Shown here: piece by piece, positions 38,172-49,614 of the stretch | How positions within the stretch are numbered: the first letter of the stretch is position 1 | Layout: every line of letters starts with the position of its first letter | Assembly (NCBI RefSeq): GCF_022179305.1 | Contig: NZ_BPQP01000021.1 | Location: forward strand, 1 to 51,501 | Direction: 5' to 3' | From: Methylobacterium iners | GTDB taxonomy: Bacteria; Pseudomonadota; Alphaproteobacteria; Rhizobiales; Beijerinckiaceae | DNA: 51,501 nt | Made by a program: the position numbers and the translations under genes | Notes under the pieces: model-generated | What the model was told of the DNA's origin: nothing | Database searches by the model: none | Seen by the model: the letters and a program-made list of their open reading frames with translations, nothing else

Positions 38172-38920
38172 GCCTCAACGCTCCCGCCTGGCTTGCCGCC
38201 CGGCCGATCGCCCACCGGGGGCTCCACGACCGCGCGGCCGGGCTGCCGGAGAACACGATCGCGGCGGCGCAGGCCGCGATCGACGGCGGCTACGGCATCG
38301 AGTGCGACGTCCAGATGAGCGCCGACGGCGAGGCGATGGTGTTCCACGACGAGGCGCTGGGCCGCCTGACCGCGGCCACGGAGCCGGTCTCCGCGCGTCG
38401 CGCCGCCGATCTCGAGGCGCTTCCGGTCGCGGGCACGGGCGAGCGCATCCCGAGCCTGCCCGCCTTTCTCGCCGCGATCGCGGGGCGCACGCCCCTGATC
38501 GTCGAGATCAAGTCGCGCCACGCCGGCGATCTCGGTCTCGCTCGCCGCGTCGCCGAGATCGCCCGCGCCTATGACGGTCCGCTGGCGGTGAAGTCGTTCG
38601 ATCCGGACATCGTGGCGGCCTTCCGGGACCTGGCGCCGGCGATCCCGCGGGGCATCGTCGCCGAGACCACGCAGGACGATCCCGTCTACGCCGGCATGAC
38701 GGCCACCCGGCGCCGCGCGCTCGCCAACCTGCTCCACCTCGAGGAGACCCGGCCCGACTTCCTGTCCTGGCGCGTCGGCGACCTGCCGAACGCGCCGACC
38801 TATCTCTGCCGCCTGCTCGCGGGCATGCCGGTGATGACCTGGACCGTGCGGGACGAGGCGCAGCGGTCGGTCGCGGATCAGCACGCGGACCAGATGGTCT
38901 TCGAGGGGTTCCGGCCGTGA
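38168..38920 (+). CDS. Glycerophosphodiester phosphodiesterase
   Basis: A 250-residue GDPD family TIM-barrel enzyme, cytoplasmic because no signal peptide is seen. Landmarks: RPIAHRGLHDRAAGLPENTI (catalytic His, Glu), GIECDVQMSADGEAMVFHDE (metal Glu/Asp, second His), PLIVEIKS and the C-terminal VMTWTVRDEAQ. It cleaves glycerophosphodiesters to glycerol 3-phosphate and an alcohol. It is coupled by overlap to the RidA gene. Confidence 0.92.
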   Translation: MSLNAPAWLAARPIAHRGLHDRAAGLPENTIAAAQAAIDGGYGIECDVQMSADGEAMVFHDEALGRLTAATEPVSARRAADLEALPVAGTGERIPSLPAFLAAIAGRTPLIVEIKSRHAGDLGLARRVAEIARAYDGPLAVKSFDPDIVAAFRDLAPAIPRGIVAETTQDDPVYAGMTATRRRALANLLHLEETRPDFLSWRVGDLPNAPTYLCRLLAGMPVMTWTVRDEAQRSVADQHADQMVFEGFRP

Positions 38921-39043
38921 CCGCGGGAAACGAGGGCGGACCTTTCACCTCCGGCTCGCACGCCTGACACGCGATTGGGCTGCGACGGCGCGTTCGGCCA
39001 GGACCCGCTTGCCCGCCCACCCCGCGGGGCTAGATTGCCTCGC

Positions 39044-40270
39044 ATGGAGACACCCGCCCCGGCGGCCTCGGCCGCGAGCGAATTGCAGGTGCGCGCGGTC
39101 GCGGGTCTCGGCGGGATCGCGGCCGCGGATTGGGATGCCTGCGCCACCTCGCCGGAAACGCTCGCGGCCGGCGACGAGACCTACAACCCCTTCGTCTCCC
39201 ACGCCTTCCTGTCGGCGCTGGAGGAATCCGGCTGCGTCTCGCGCCGCACCGGCTGGCTGCCGCTGCATGTCGCGGTCGAGACTGGGGGGCGGCTCGTCGG
39301 CGTGGCGCCCTGCTACCTGAAATCGCACAGCCAGGGCGAGTACGTGTTTGATCACGGCTGGGCCGACGCCTACGAGCGGGCCGGCGGCAGCTACTACCCC
39401 AAGCTCCAGGTCAGCGTGCCCTTCACGCCGGTGACGGGACCGCGTTTCCTGATCGCGCCCGGGCAGGACGCGGAGGCCGCTACCGCGGCCATCGTCGGGG
39501 GCCTCCGGGCCCTGCGCGCCGAGACCGAGGCCTCCTCCATCCACGTCACCTTCATGCGGGAACGGGAGTCGACGCGCGCCGGCGCCCTCGGCTTCCTCGA
39601 GCGCGTCGACCAGCAGTTCCACTGGGAGAACGCCGGCTATGCCGGCTTCGAGGATTTCCTGGGCGCGCTGGCCTCGCGCAAGCGCAAGGCGATCCGCCGC
39701 GAGCGTCGCGACGCGCTGAGCGCCGGCATCACCATCGAGCATCTCACGGGCGCCGACCTCACCGAGGCCGTCTGGGACGCCTTCTACGGCTTCTACGTCG
39801 ACACCGGCGCCCGCAAATGGGGCCGCCCCTACCTGAACCGCCGGTTCTTCTCGCTGATCGGCGAGCGGATGCCCGACCGCATCCTTCTCGTGATGGCCAA
39901 GCGCGAGGGGCGCTACATCGCCGGCGCCATCAACCTGATCGGCGACGTCGCCCTCTACGGGCGCAACTGGGGCTGCACCGAGGACCATCCGTTCCTGCAT
40001 TTCGAGGTCTGCTATTACCAGGCGATCGATTTCGCGATCCAACGCGGGCTGAAGCGGGTCGAGGCCGGCGCCCAGGGCGAGCACAAGCTTGCGCGCGGCT
40101 ACCGGCCGGTGCTGATGCATTCCGCCCATGACATCGCGGATCTTGGATTGCGCCGCGCGGTGGCCGATTATCTCGCCCGCGAGCGCCAGCACGTCATCGC
40201 GGCGTCCGGGGAGCTGGGCACGCTGGCGCCATTCCGGCGCGGCGGGACGGAAGAGGAGGAGCCGACGTGA
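39044..40270 (+). CDS. FemAB-like / GNAT superfamily N-acyltransferase
   Basis: A 408-residue protein of the FemAB_like (PF04339) group. Landmarks: NPFVSHAFLSALEESGCVS near residue 45-65, GRLVGVAPCYLKSHSQGEYVFDHGWADAYERAG, ASRKRKAIRRERRDAL, and the GNAT-like core GAINLIGDVALYGRNWGCTEDHPFLHFEVCYYQAIDFA ending with EAGAQGEHKLARGYRPV. These proteins are annotated as peptidogalycan biosynthesis proteins but the acceptor is unknown. The ATG at 39044 is preferred to TTG 38975. The stop overlaps the next GTG. Confidence 0.87.
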   Translation: METPAPAASAASELQVRAVAGLGGIAAADWDACATSPETLAAGDETYNPFVSHAFLSALEESGCVSRRTGWLPLHVAVETGGRLVGVAPCYLKSHSQGEYVFDHGWADAYERAGGSYYPKLQVSVPFTPVTGPRFLIAPGQDAEAATAAIVGGLRALRAETEASSIHVTFMRERESTRAGALGFLERVDQQFHWENAGYAGFEDFLGALASRKRKAIRRERRDALSAGITIEHLTGADLTEAVWDAFYGFYVDTGARKWGRPYLNRRFFSLIGERMPDRILLVMAKREGRYIAGAINLIGDVALYGRNWGCTEDHPFLHFEVCYYQAIDFAIQRGLKRVEAGAQGEHKLARGYRPVLMHSAHDIADLGLRRAVADYLARERQHVIAASGELGTLAPFRRGGTEEEEPT

Positions 40271-41426
40271 GCCCGGTTGATCGCATCGCGGCCTATGCCG
40301 ACGAGCTCGTGGCCCTTCGCCGCGACCTGCACGCCCATCCCGAGATCGGATTCGAGGAGGTGCGGACCTCCGGCATCGTCGCCGGCCTCCTGGAGAGCTT
40401 CGGCGTCACGGTCCATCGCGGCCTCGGCGGCACCGGGCTCGTCGGCGTCCTGGAGGGACGTTCGGCCAATGGCCGCCGCGTCGGCTTGCGCGCCGACATG
40501 GATGCGCTGCCGATCGAGGAGGCGACGAACCTTCCCTATCGCTCGACGGTGCCGGGGACGATGCATGCCTGCGGCCATGACGGGCACACGACGATGCTGG
40601 TCGGCGCTGCGCGCTACCTCGCCGAGACCCGCGACTTCGACGGCACCGCCCTGTTCATCTTCCAGCCGGCGGAAGAAGGGTTAGGGGGCGCCCGCGCCAT
40701 GATCGCCGACGGACTCTTCGAGCGGTTTCCCTGCGACGAGCTCTACGCCATCCACAACGCGCCGCACGGGCCCTTCGGCCGCTTCCACGTCCGGCCCGGG
40801 CCGGCGATGGCCGCGGCCGACTTCTTCGACATCCGGATCACCGGGCGCGGTGCGCATGCCGCCCAGCCGAACCGGGGCATCGACCCGATCCTCGTGGCGA
40901 GCGCGCTCGCTCAAGGCATGCAGTCGATCGTCTCGCGCAACGCCGACCCGCTGAAGGCGGCCGTGGTCTCGATCACGCAGATCCACGCCGGCGCGGCCTA
41001 CAACGTCATCCCGGAGAGCGCGCATCTCGCCGGGACCGTGCGCACCTTCGACGCGGAAGTGCGGGTCATGATCGGGGAGCGCATCCGGGCCCTCGCGGCG
41101 GGGCTCGCCGCCGCCTACGGGGCGCAGATCGACGTCGAGATCCGCGACGTGTTCTCGGTCCTGAACAACAGCCCGGCCCAGGCCGCGGCGGCCGCGGAGG
41201 TGGCGACCGAGCTGTTCGGGCCTGAGAACGTCGATGCCGACGCGACGCCCCGCATGGGCAGCGAGGATTTCGCCGACATGGTCGCGCGGGTGCCCGGCGC
41301 CTATGCCTGGATCGGCGGCACGCCCGGGCCCGGGCTGCACAACGCGGCCTTCGACTTCGACGACCGCATCATCCCGCTCGGCAGTGCCTTCCTCGCGCGC
41401 ATCGTCGAGCGGCGCACAGGCGCGTC

Positions 41427-41430
<4 letters not shown>
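40267..41430 (+). CDS. M20D family amidohydrolase (hippurate hydrolase-like)
   Basis: A 387-residue metallopeptidase-like amidohydrolase. Landmarks: LRRDLHAHPEIGFEE, GLRADMDALPIEEAT, MHACGHDGHTTMLVGAARYL (metal Cys/His), QPAEEGLGGARAMI and MGSEDFADMVARVPG with the terminal LHNAAFDFDD. It cleaves N-acyl amino acids or related amides; the true substrate is not readable. The start is GTG 40267, overlapping the previous stop (GTGA). The stop overlaps the glutathione peroxidase start (ATGA). Confidence 0.9.
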
Positions 41431-41918
<488 letters not shown>

Positions 41919-41956
41919 GATCGCGGCTATGACCGGGCTCGCAGGGCGGGGCACCA

Positions 41957-44659
41957 TCAGCCGACGGTTCCGGCCCCGAGGGTTCCGTCACCGAAGGTGA
42001 GGCGGCCCTCGTAGAGGCCGAATTGCAGGTAGTGGGTCATGGGATCGATGCCCGCCGCCCGCACGTCCGAGTAGGCGGCGAGGTAGGCCGAGCTGTCGAA
42101 GCCGGCGGAGGGGTCGCGACCCTCGCGGAAGCCGAACTGGGTGTAGTGCGTCAGCGGGTTCACGCCGGCCGCGGCGACGTCGGTGTAGCGGGCCAGGTAG
42201 GCGTCGGTGTCGAAGATCGCGTTGGCGTCCCGGCCTTCCCGCGCGCCGAAGTTGGTGAAGTGGTCGCGGGCGAAGGCGAAGCCGTCGCCGCCCGCCGTGA
42301 TGGCGGCGCGCGCCACGTCGGGGTTGGAGAGCAGGTAGAACTCGGCGTCGAAGCCGCGGGCTGACCCGATCTCGCTGGATCGTCCGATCGCGGCGTTGAT
42401 GGCGCGGCCCTCGGCCTGGCCGAACTCGAGGTAGTGGGCGAGCGGGTTGACGTTGGCTGCGCGCACGTCGGCGTTGCGGGCGAGGTAGCCCTGCGTGTCG
42501 AAGGCCGCCCCCGGATCGCGGCCCTCGCGGAAGCCGAACCCCTCGTAGTGGGTGAGCGGGTTGAGGCCGGCGGCGCGCACGTCCGGGTTGGCGGCGAGGT
42601 AGCCGGTGGTGGAGAAGAAGGCGTTCGGATCGCGGCCCTCGCGGAAGCCGAACTCGGCGTAGTGCGCATCGGCATCCCGACCGGAGGCCGCCACATCCGG
42701 GTTGCGGCTGAGGTAGAACAGGTCGTCAACCAGAGGCTGACCGTCCGCATTGTCGATCTTCGCAACGCTCGGCGCGGCCGCATCGACCGCCAGCAGGTTG
42801 CCTGCCGCATCCGCGATGCTGGAGCCACTGGCGACAAGGGTTAGGTTCAGGCTCCCGTTACCCGAACCCATTGCCACATCGACCCGGGCATGCGTCGCAT
42901 CCAGCGGCGTCAGGCCGAGAATGCGCGCGCCCGCGATTGCGCCGGCCGTGGCAAGCCGGAAATCACCGGCGTCGAGACCGGTGACGCCCTCAGACAGCGC
43001 GACCTCGAACCCGACGACGTTTGCCGCCGTGGTGAGCGGGCCCATGGGGGCGATGGTCGCCGTCGGCGCAACCGTGTCCACGGCGAGAAGGCCCGCCGGG
43101 TTCGCGGCGGCGCCCGCCAGCACCGCGTCGTTGCCCGCGCCGTCGCGCAGGACCGCATTGCCGAGGATGAGCCCGGTCACCGCGAGATCGCCGCTGTTCT
43201 GCCCGGACTGGACGGTATGGGCGAAGGTCAGGGTCGCTGAGCCCGACCCGGAGACGTAGGTGGCCGTGCCGCCGTCGTTCAGGGTGAGGCTCGCGCCCGA
43301 GCCTGCGACCGTGATTACCTCGCTGAAGCCCAGCGCGAAGGTCACGGTCTCGCCGGCCCGCAAGGTGCCGTCGTTGGCGCCGTAGGAGGTCGAGACCACG
43401 GCCGGCGCACGGGTATCGGCCACTACGGCGTTGCCCCTGACACCGGCCGTGTTGCCGGCCGCATCGGTGATCCCGAGGCTGCTGGTGACGGGACCGTCGA
43501 ACCCGGACAGGTCGACGGCGAAGCTGCCGTTGGCAGCCACGGCGGCCGAGCGCGTCAGCGTTCCATCGGTGAAGGTCGCGGAGGCCGAGGCGTCGGCGTC
43601 GAGGCCCGCCACGGTGAAGGCGACGCTGCCGGCTTCCGCCGCATTGATCACGCTGTCGGCCGTTCCCGACACGCCGAGTGTCGCCGCAGGGGTGCCATCC
43701 GCGGTGGGATCGATCTGAATTCCGATGCCCGCGACGGTCGCGGTGTTGGCGTGGATGTCGGTGATGAGCAGGCTGCTCGCGACGCTGCCCTCGAAGCCGG
43801 ACAGGTCGATGCTGTAGGTGCCGTTGCCGCCCGTCAGCGCGACGTCCCGGCTGCCCCCACTGCCGGTGAAGCGTGCCGTGGCGGTCAGCACGTCCGCGTC
43901 GAGTCCTGCAACGGTGAAGGCGACGCTCCGGGCCTCTCTCGCGTTGACCACGCCGTCGGCCGTCGCGTCGACGGCGAGGCCGGCATCGTTGCCGGCATCG
44001 GCGGTGGTGTCGATCAGGATGTTCCGCGTCGCTTGGGCGGCAGGATTGCCCGCCTGGTCGGCGACGTTGATGGAGAGAGCGTAGAGCCCGTCCGGAACCG
44101 ACTGGAACGCGGCACCGAAGGCGTTGGTCGCGCGGGCGCTGATCGTGGCGATGCCGTCCCCGACGGGGTTGTTGGGGAAGACGTTGACGGGGCGGGGAAT
44201 AGTGATCCCGGTCCCGGCGAGGCCGAACGTGGCGGTCAGTCCGATCCCGCCCTCAACCCCGCTCGTCACCACGTTGAGGTCGAAGCGGCTGCCGCGAACC
44301 GCAGCGTTGATGACGTCGGCGCCGGTCGCAGGATCGATCGGCAGGTTGACGTTGCCCACATCACTCAGACGCACGAGCGGGATTGTCGGAGCCGTGGTGT
44401 CGAGCCTGAATGTCACGGTCGCCGGCATGTTCGTGCTGTCGGTCGCGGTGAGGGAGTAGGAGCCGTTGGCCAGGCTCGATGGAACGAAGCTGAAGGTGCC
44501 TGAGCCATTGGCCACCGCCGACCCGAGCAGGGTTCCGCCGTTGCGAATGGCCACCTGTCCGTTCGGGGTCGCCCCCGTGCCGCCGAGCGCCGCGTTGCTC
44601 GTCACGCGGTCCGATCCGCTCGCTCCGGTGTCGATGGCGAGCTGCAGAGTAATGGCCAT
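41957..44659 (-). CDS. Large Ig-like surface protein with C-terminal FGxREGRDP repeats
   Basis: A 900-residue acidic, Cys-free protein without a classical signal peptide, which suggests type I secretion. Residues 1-640 are bacterial Ig-like modules: the first two are linked by LDTTAP and LIDTTAD, then two near-identical modules share SVAFTVAGLDAD and DLSGF(E/D)G, followed by SwmB-like (TLRAGETVTFALGFSEVITV) and ATIAPMGPLTTAANVVGFEV modules. Residues 645-889 are six repeats of about 38-50 residues, FDxxxYLAxNPDVxAAGxNPLTHYxxFGxREGRDP. Such repeats occur in exported calcium-binding or S-layer-like proteins of Methylobacterium and other Rhizobiales. A role in adhesion or surface structure is inferred. 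No secretion genes lie nearby. Confidence 0.85.
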   Translation of the reverse strand: MAITLQLAIDTGASGSDRVTSNAALGGTGATPNGQVAIRNGGTLLGSAVANGSGTFSFVPSSLANGSYSLTATDSTNMPATVTFRLDTTAPTIPLVRLSDVGNVNLPIDPATGADVINAAVRGSRFDLNVVTSGVEGGIGLTATFGLAGTGITIPRPVNVFPNNPVGDGIATISARATNAFGAAFQSVPDGLYALSINVADQAGNPAAQATRNILIDTTADAGNDAGLAVDATADGVVNAREARSVAFTVAGLDADVLTATARFTGSGGSRDVALTGGNGTYSIDLSGFEGSVASSLLITDIHANTATVAGIGIQIDPTADGTPAATLGVSGTADSVINAAEAGSVAFTVAGLDADASASATFTDGTLTRSAAVAANGSFAVDLSGFDGPVTSSLGITDAAGNTAGVRGNAVVADTRAPAVVSTSYGANDGTLRAGETVTFALGFSEVITVAGSGASLTLNDGGTATYVSGSGSATLTFAHTVQSGQNSGDLAVTGLILGNAVLRDGAGNDAVLAGAAANPAGLLAVDTVAPTATIAPMGPLTTAANVVGFEVALSEGVTGLDAGDFRLATAGAIAGARILGLTPLDATHARVDVAMGSGNGSLNLTLVASGSSIADAAGNLLAVDAAAPSVAKIDNADGQPLVDDLFYLSRNPDVAASGRDADAHYAEFGFREGRDPNAFFSTTGYLAANPDVRAAGLNPLTHYEGFGFREGRDPGAAFDTQGYLARNADVRAANVNPLAHYLEFGQAEGRAINAAIGRSSEIGSARGFDAEFYLLSNPDVARAAITAGGDGFAFARDHFTNFGAREGRDANAIFDTDAYLARYTDVAAAGVNPLTHYTQFGFREGRDPSAGFDSSAYLAAYSDVRAAGIDPMTHYLQFGLYEGRLTFGDGTLGAGTVG

Positions 44660-44751
44660 GTCTCGGATCCTGAAGGCGGCGGTAAGGGCCCGGACGATCG
44701 ACCGGCGGCCTGTGAATGGGCGGATGACGACGGATTTGAACGCGATGCGCC

Positions 44752-44771
44752 GACGCCGTTTGTGCGGCGTC
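44752..44771. repeat. Inverted repeat in the leader of the Ig-like gene
   Basis: GACGCCG (44752-44758) and CGGCGTC (44765-44771) form a perfect 7-bp stem with a six-base loop, about 95 bp before the Ig-like protein start. It may be an operator or leader hairpin. The rest of 44660-44907 shows no gene. Confidence 0.4.
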
Positions 44772-44907
44772 CTCGCAGGTCGTCGGCATGCCGGCGATGA
44801 TTCGGTCGATTAGGGACGGATTGCGGCGCGGTTGGGTAAGCTCTGCCGTGCAACCCTGAAGTAACGTTTATCGGGGCGACCGACGCGGCATCGTGCCGCC
44901 GACCGCC

Positions 44908-45852
44908 TCAGGCCGAGGGTGCGGCGGCCTGAACCTCGATGAACACCCGCGTCACGTGCGGCTCACGCGCGGTCAGCCGAGCCTCCATCCGGGCCACCAT
45001 GCGTTCGATCTCGCCGGCCGAGAGCGCGTCGTCCATGTCGAGGCTGACATTGACCAGGATGTCGGCGGGGCCGAGATGCTGGGTGAGCACCGCGTTGACC
45101 GCGTGCACGCCGGGTTCGGCGCGTATCGCGGCCTGGATCGCCGCGACGATCTCCGGGTCGGCGGCCTCGCCGATCAGGAGCCCGTGAGTCTCGATCATGA
45201 GAAAGCCGGCCATGCCGATCAGGATCAGGCCGATCACGATCGAGGACCAGCCATCCAGGACGGGCATCTCGAGGAGGTGGGCCAGGACCACGCCGGCGAG
45301 CGCCACGATGAGGCCGAGCAGAGCGGCGACATCCTCCACCAGGACGGTGAACAGGGCCGGGTCCTTGCTGCGCCGGATCGCGGTCAGCGGCGTGCGATCG
45401 CCCTTCTCGGCCCAGAAGGCCTTCATCGCGACGTAGCAGGACAGGCCCTCGGCCGTGACCGCGAAGCCGAGGATGGCGAGGTTGATCCAGAGCCCGGGAA
45501 TGGCATGGCCGGCGATCACCGCGTCGGTCGTCGGCTCCGGATGCCCGATCTTGTGGATGCCCTCGTAGATCGCGAAGGCGCCGCCGCCGAGGAAGATGAA
45601 CAGCGCCACGATGAAGGCGTAGAAATAGATCTCGCGCCCGTAGCCGAAGGGATGGCGCGCGTCGGCCGGGCGCCTGGCGCGCCGCATCCCGACGAGGAGC
45701 AGGATCTGGTTGGCCGTGTCGACGAGGGAATGCACGCCCTCCGCCAGCATCGCCGAACTGCCCGTGAGGAAGGCGCCCACGAATTTCGCGCCCGCGATGG
45801 CGAGATTGGCGCCGGCCGCCGTGTAGATGGCGCTGCTGCTCTCGTGAGCCAT
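44908..45852 (-). CDS. Cation diffusion facilitator family transporter
   Basis: A 314-residue CDF protein with about six membrane segments (IAGAKFVGAFLTGSSAMLAE, YFYAFIVALFIFLGGGAFAI, LWINLAILGFAVTAEGLSCY, LVALAG-like, SSIVIGLILIGMAGFLMIE). The metal site shows as HSLVDTANQ in helix 2 and VEDVAALLGL in helix 5, a His-Asp/Glu-Asp set. The cytoplasmic C-terminal domain begins near DPEIVAAIQAAIRAEPGVHAV. It exports Zn, Fe, Co or Mn by proton exchange. The insert between helices resembles the CzcD-unlike, SLC30A9-like long group. Metal specificity is unclear. Confidence 0.9.
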   Translation of the reverse strand: MAHESSSAIYTAAGANLAIAGAKFVGAFLTGSSAMLAEGVHSLVDTANQILLLVGMRRARRPADARHPFGYGREIYFYAFIVALFIFLGGGAFAIYEGIHKIGHPEPTTDAVIAGHAIPGLWINLAILGFAVTAEGLSCYVAMKAFWAEKGDRTPLTAIRRSKDPALFTVLVEDVAALLGLIVALAGVVLAHLLEMPVLDGWSSIVIGLILIGMAGFLMIETHGLLIGEAADPEIVAAIQAAIRAEPGVHAVNAVLTQHLGPADILVNVSLDMDDALSAGEIERMVARMEARLTAREPHVTRVFIEVQAAAPSA

Positions 45853-45886
45853 GCGGGTTTCGCGATCCTGGTCGGGCCTGCGCCTC

Positions 45887-45902
45887 CCGGGACCGGTCCC
45901 GG
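45887..45902. repeat. 16-bp perfect palindrome upstream of the CDF gene
   Basis: CCGGGACCGGTCCCGG is fully self-complementary without a loop. It lies 35 bp before the CDF start in the divergent gap with HIT. It fits a dimeric repressor site but could be chance in GC-rich DNA. Confidence 0.35.
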
Positions 45903-46021
45903 ATCAAGGCGTTGCCGATGCCGGCTCAACGCCCCGGGACAAACGCGGGTTCTGAGACGGTGGACGCGGGGCCCCCTGCCATGATTGGCTGACCCTCGAC
46001 CCCGAGCCGGAGCCCGCCGCC

Positions 46022-46453
46022 ATGTCGCCCGCCTACGACCCCGACAACATCTTCGCCAAGATCCTGCGAGGCGAGATCCCGGCCGCGAAGGTCTACGAGG
46101 ATGCCGAGACGCTGGCCTTCCTCGACGTGATGCCGCAGGCGCAAGGCCATACCCTGGTGATCCCCAAGAGCCCGTCGCGCGGCCTGCTCGACGCGGAGCC
46201 CGCCGCCCTGGCGCCGCTCATGGCGACGGTGCAGCGCGTCGCCCGCGCGGTGAAGGACGCCTTCGCCGCGGACGGGGTCACGATCCTGCAATACAACGAG
46301 CCTGCCGGCGGGCAGACCGTGTTCCACCTGCACGTCCACGTGATCCCCCGGCACGAGGGCGTCGCGCTGACGCGTCACGCGGGCGGCATGGCCGACGGGG
46401 CGCGGCTCGAGGCCGATGCGGAGCGAATCCGCGCGGCGTTGACGGCCGCCTGA
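46022..46453 (+). CDS. HIT family nucleotide hydrolase
   Basis: A 143-residue Hint-type histidine triad protein. It opens YDPDNIFAKILRGEIPAAKV and has the triad HLHVHVIPR at about residue 102-110. It hydrolyses adenosine nucleotide-amine or -acyl bonds. The ATG at 46022 is supported by this conserved start. Its stop TGA abuts the stop of the convergent PilZ gene within a palindrome. Confidence 0.94.
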   Translation: MSPAYDPDNIFAKILRGEIPAAKVYEDAETLAFLDVMPQAQGHTLVIPKSPSRGLLDAEPAALAPLMATVQRVARAVKDAFAADGVTILQYNEPAGGQTVFHLHVHVIPRHEGVALTRHAGGMADGARLEADAERIRAALTAA

Positions 46454-46462
46454 TCAGGCGGC
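46445..46462. repeat. Stop-codon palindrome between HIT and PilZ genes
   Basis: GCCGCC-TGA-TCA-GGCGGC is an 18-bp perfect palindrome centred on the abutting stop codons of the two convergent genes. There is no spacer at all. It cannot form a looped hairpin easily but may slow polymerase in both directions. Confidence 0.6.
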
Positions 46463-46864
46463 GCTGGCCGGTTGCGAGAGGTTCGCGACGACTTTGCGCA
46501 GGGCGGCGTTCTCGACCTCCAGCTCGGTGATGCGCCGAACCAGGGCGAGCATCGAGGCGGTCTCGTTCTCGGGCGTCGTGGGAGCCGACGTCGCGACCGG
46601 CGAGATCGCCGCACCCTCCTCCACGAAGGTGATGCCGATGCCGTCGCTGCGCCGCCAGCGCAGGCTTGAGCGGTAGCTACGATCCTTCATGGGAATGTAG
46701 AGCTCGAACACCTCCGGCAGGGCCGCCGTCTGAGTCAGGTCGAGGCGCGCGCCGGACGAGGACATGTCCCGCACGAGGCAGTCCATGCTCGACGCGCCGT
46801 TGTTGAAGACGATGCGGCCCTTGAGGAACGTCCTCTGGCGCGTTTCCCTGCGATTGTCCGACAT
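46454..46864 (-). CDS. PilZ domain protein with C-terminal coiled coil
   Basis: A 136-residue protein. Residues 3-85 are a PilZ domain, a c-di-GMP receptor: the RxxxR motif (RRETR, residues 5-9) and the DxSxxG motif (DMSSSGARL, residues 33-41) are both kept, so binding is likely. Residues 104-130 form a heptad-like coiled coil (LALVRRITELEVENAALRKV) likely to dimerise the protein. It starts at ATG 46864; the longer upstream frame is not supported. Its target is unknown. It converges on HIT with no gap. Confidence 0.88.
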   Translation of the reverse strand: MSDNRRETRQRTFLKGRIVFNNGASSMDCLVRDMSSSGARLDLTQTAALPEVFELYIPMKDRSYRSSLRWRRSDGIGITFVEEGAAISPVATSAPTTPENETASMLALVRRITELEVENAALRKVVANLSQPASAA

Positions 46865-46964
46865 GAGGCCGGTCTCCGGCTCCGTTCCGTTGGGATTTCG
46901 GACAGATTGCACGAGGGCCCTTAAGGAATGATCGACGCGATGCGCGAGGCTCGCGCCTTCCCGG

Positions 46965-47192
46965 TCAGGCGAAGCGAGGGTCCACGGTCTGGAACAGGTA
47001 GAAGCCGTTGAAGCGCACGCCGGTTTCCGCGGCGCGCCCGTCGAAATCGATCGGGGCCGCCTGCGCGTCCTCAAGCTTGCCGTTATAGGTCCAGCGGCCG
47101 CCATCGACGAAGGCGGGCACCGCGCAACTCTCCGGCACGGCGCAGCAGAGGCCGGTCACGCTCTTGAGACAGAACAGGTTGTAGCTTCGCAT
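46965..47192 (-). CDS. Small Cys-containing protein of unknown function
   Basis: A 75-residue protein I do not recognise. Four Cys (8, 16, 17, 23) lie in the first third (LFCLKSVTGLCCAVPESCAV); the remainder is polar with an aromatic C-terminus (FNGFYLFQTVDP). No signal or membrane segment. A strong ribosome site GGAGG lies 7 bases before the ATG at 47192, which is the main evidence that it is real. It is on the same strand as and downstream of nadE. Confidence 0.65.
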   Translation of the reverse strand: MRSYNLFCLKSVTGLCCAVPESCAVPAFVDGGRWTYNGKLEDAQAAPIDFDGRAAETGVRFNGFYLFQTVDPRFA

Positions 47193-47258
47193 CGGTCCAC
47201 CTCCGCTTGGCCGCCCTGGGACGAGGCTTAAGGGCACAATCGGACGGGACTTTGACGC

Positions 47259-49316
<2,058 letters not shown>

Positions 49317-49614
49317 GCGGCGGGCCTCCTCGGGGAGCGTTGGGCCGTCCCATCGGCGGGCGGCGGCGCGTCCTGCCTGGAATTCTAGGGCCCGGGTTGG
49401 TTACCTCCAAGGGCGCGCGATTCAAGCGTCTGTTAACGACGATGGGCCTAACTGGTGACGGACCCCGCCACCCCGGGCGGCGGCCTTGTTTCGAGTTCAT
49501 CCGGCAATCATGCGCGCATCGGGACGGCCTCCCTATTCTCATCGCGATCCTTCCAGACCGAGCCGGGGCGGCGACCGCCTCGGGCTCTCGCTCGGTGCCC
49601 TCGCGCATCGGCTG

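Noticed and set aside
49510-49614. N-terminal extension of the FtsK-like protein to ATG 49510
   Set aside because: In-frame and possible, but third codon positions are unusually A/T-rich compared with the rest of the gene, so it is mentioned only as an alternative.
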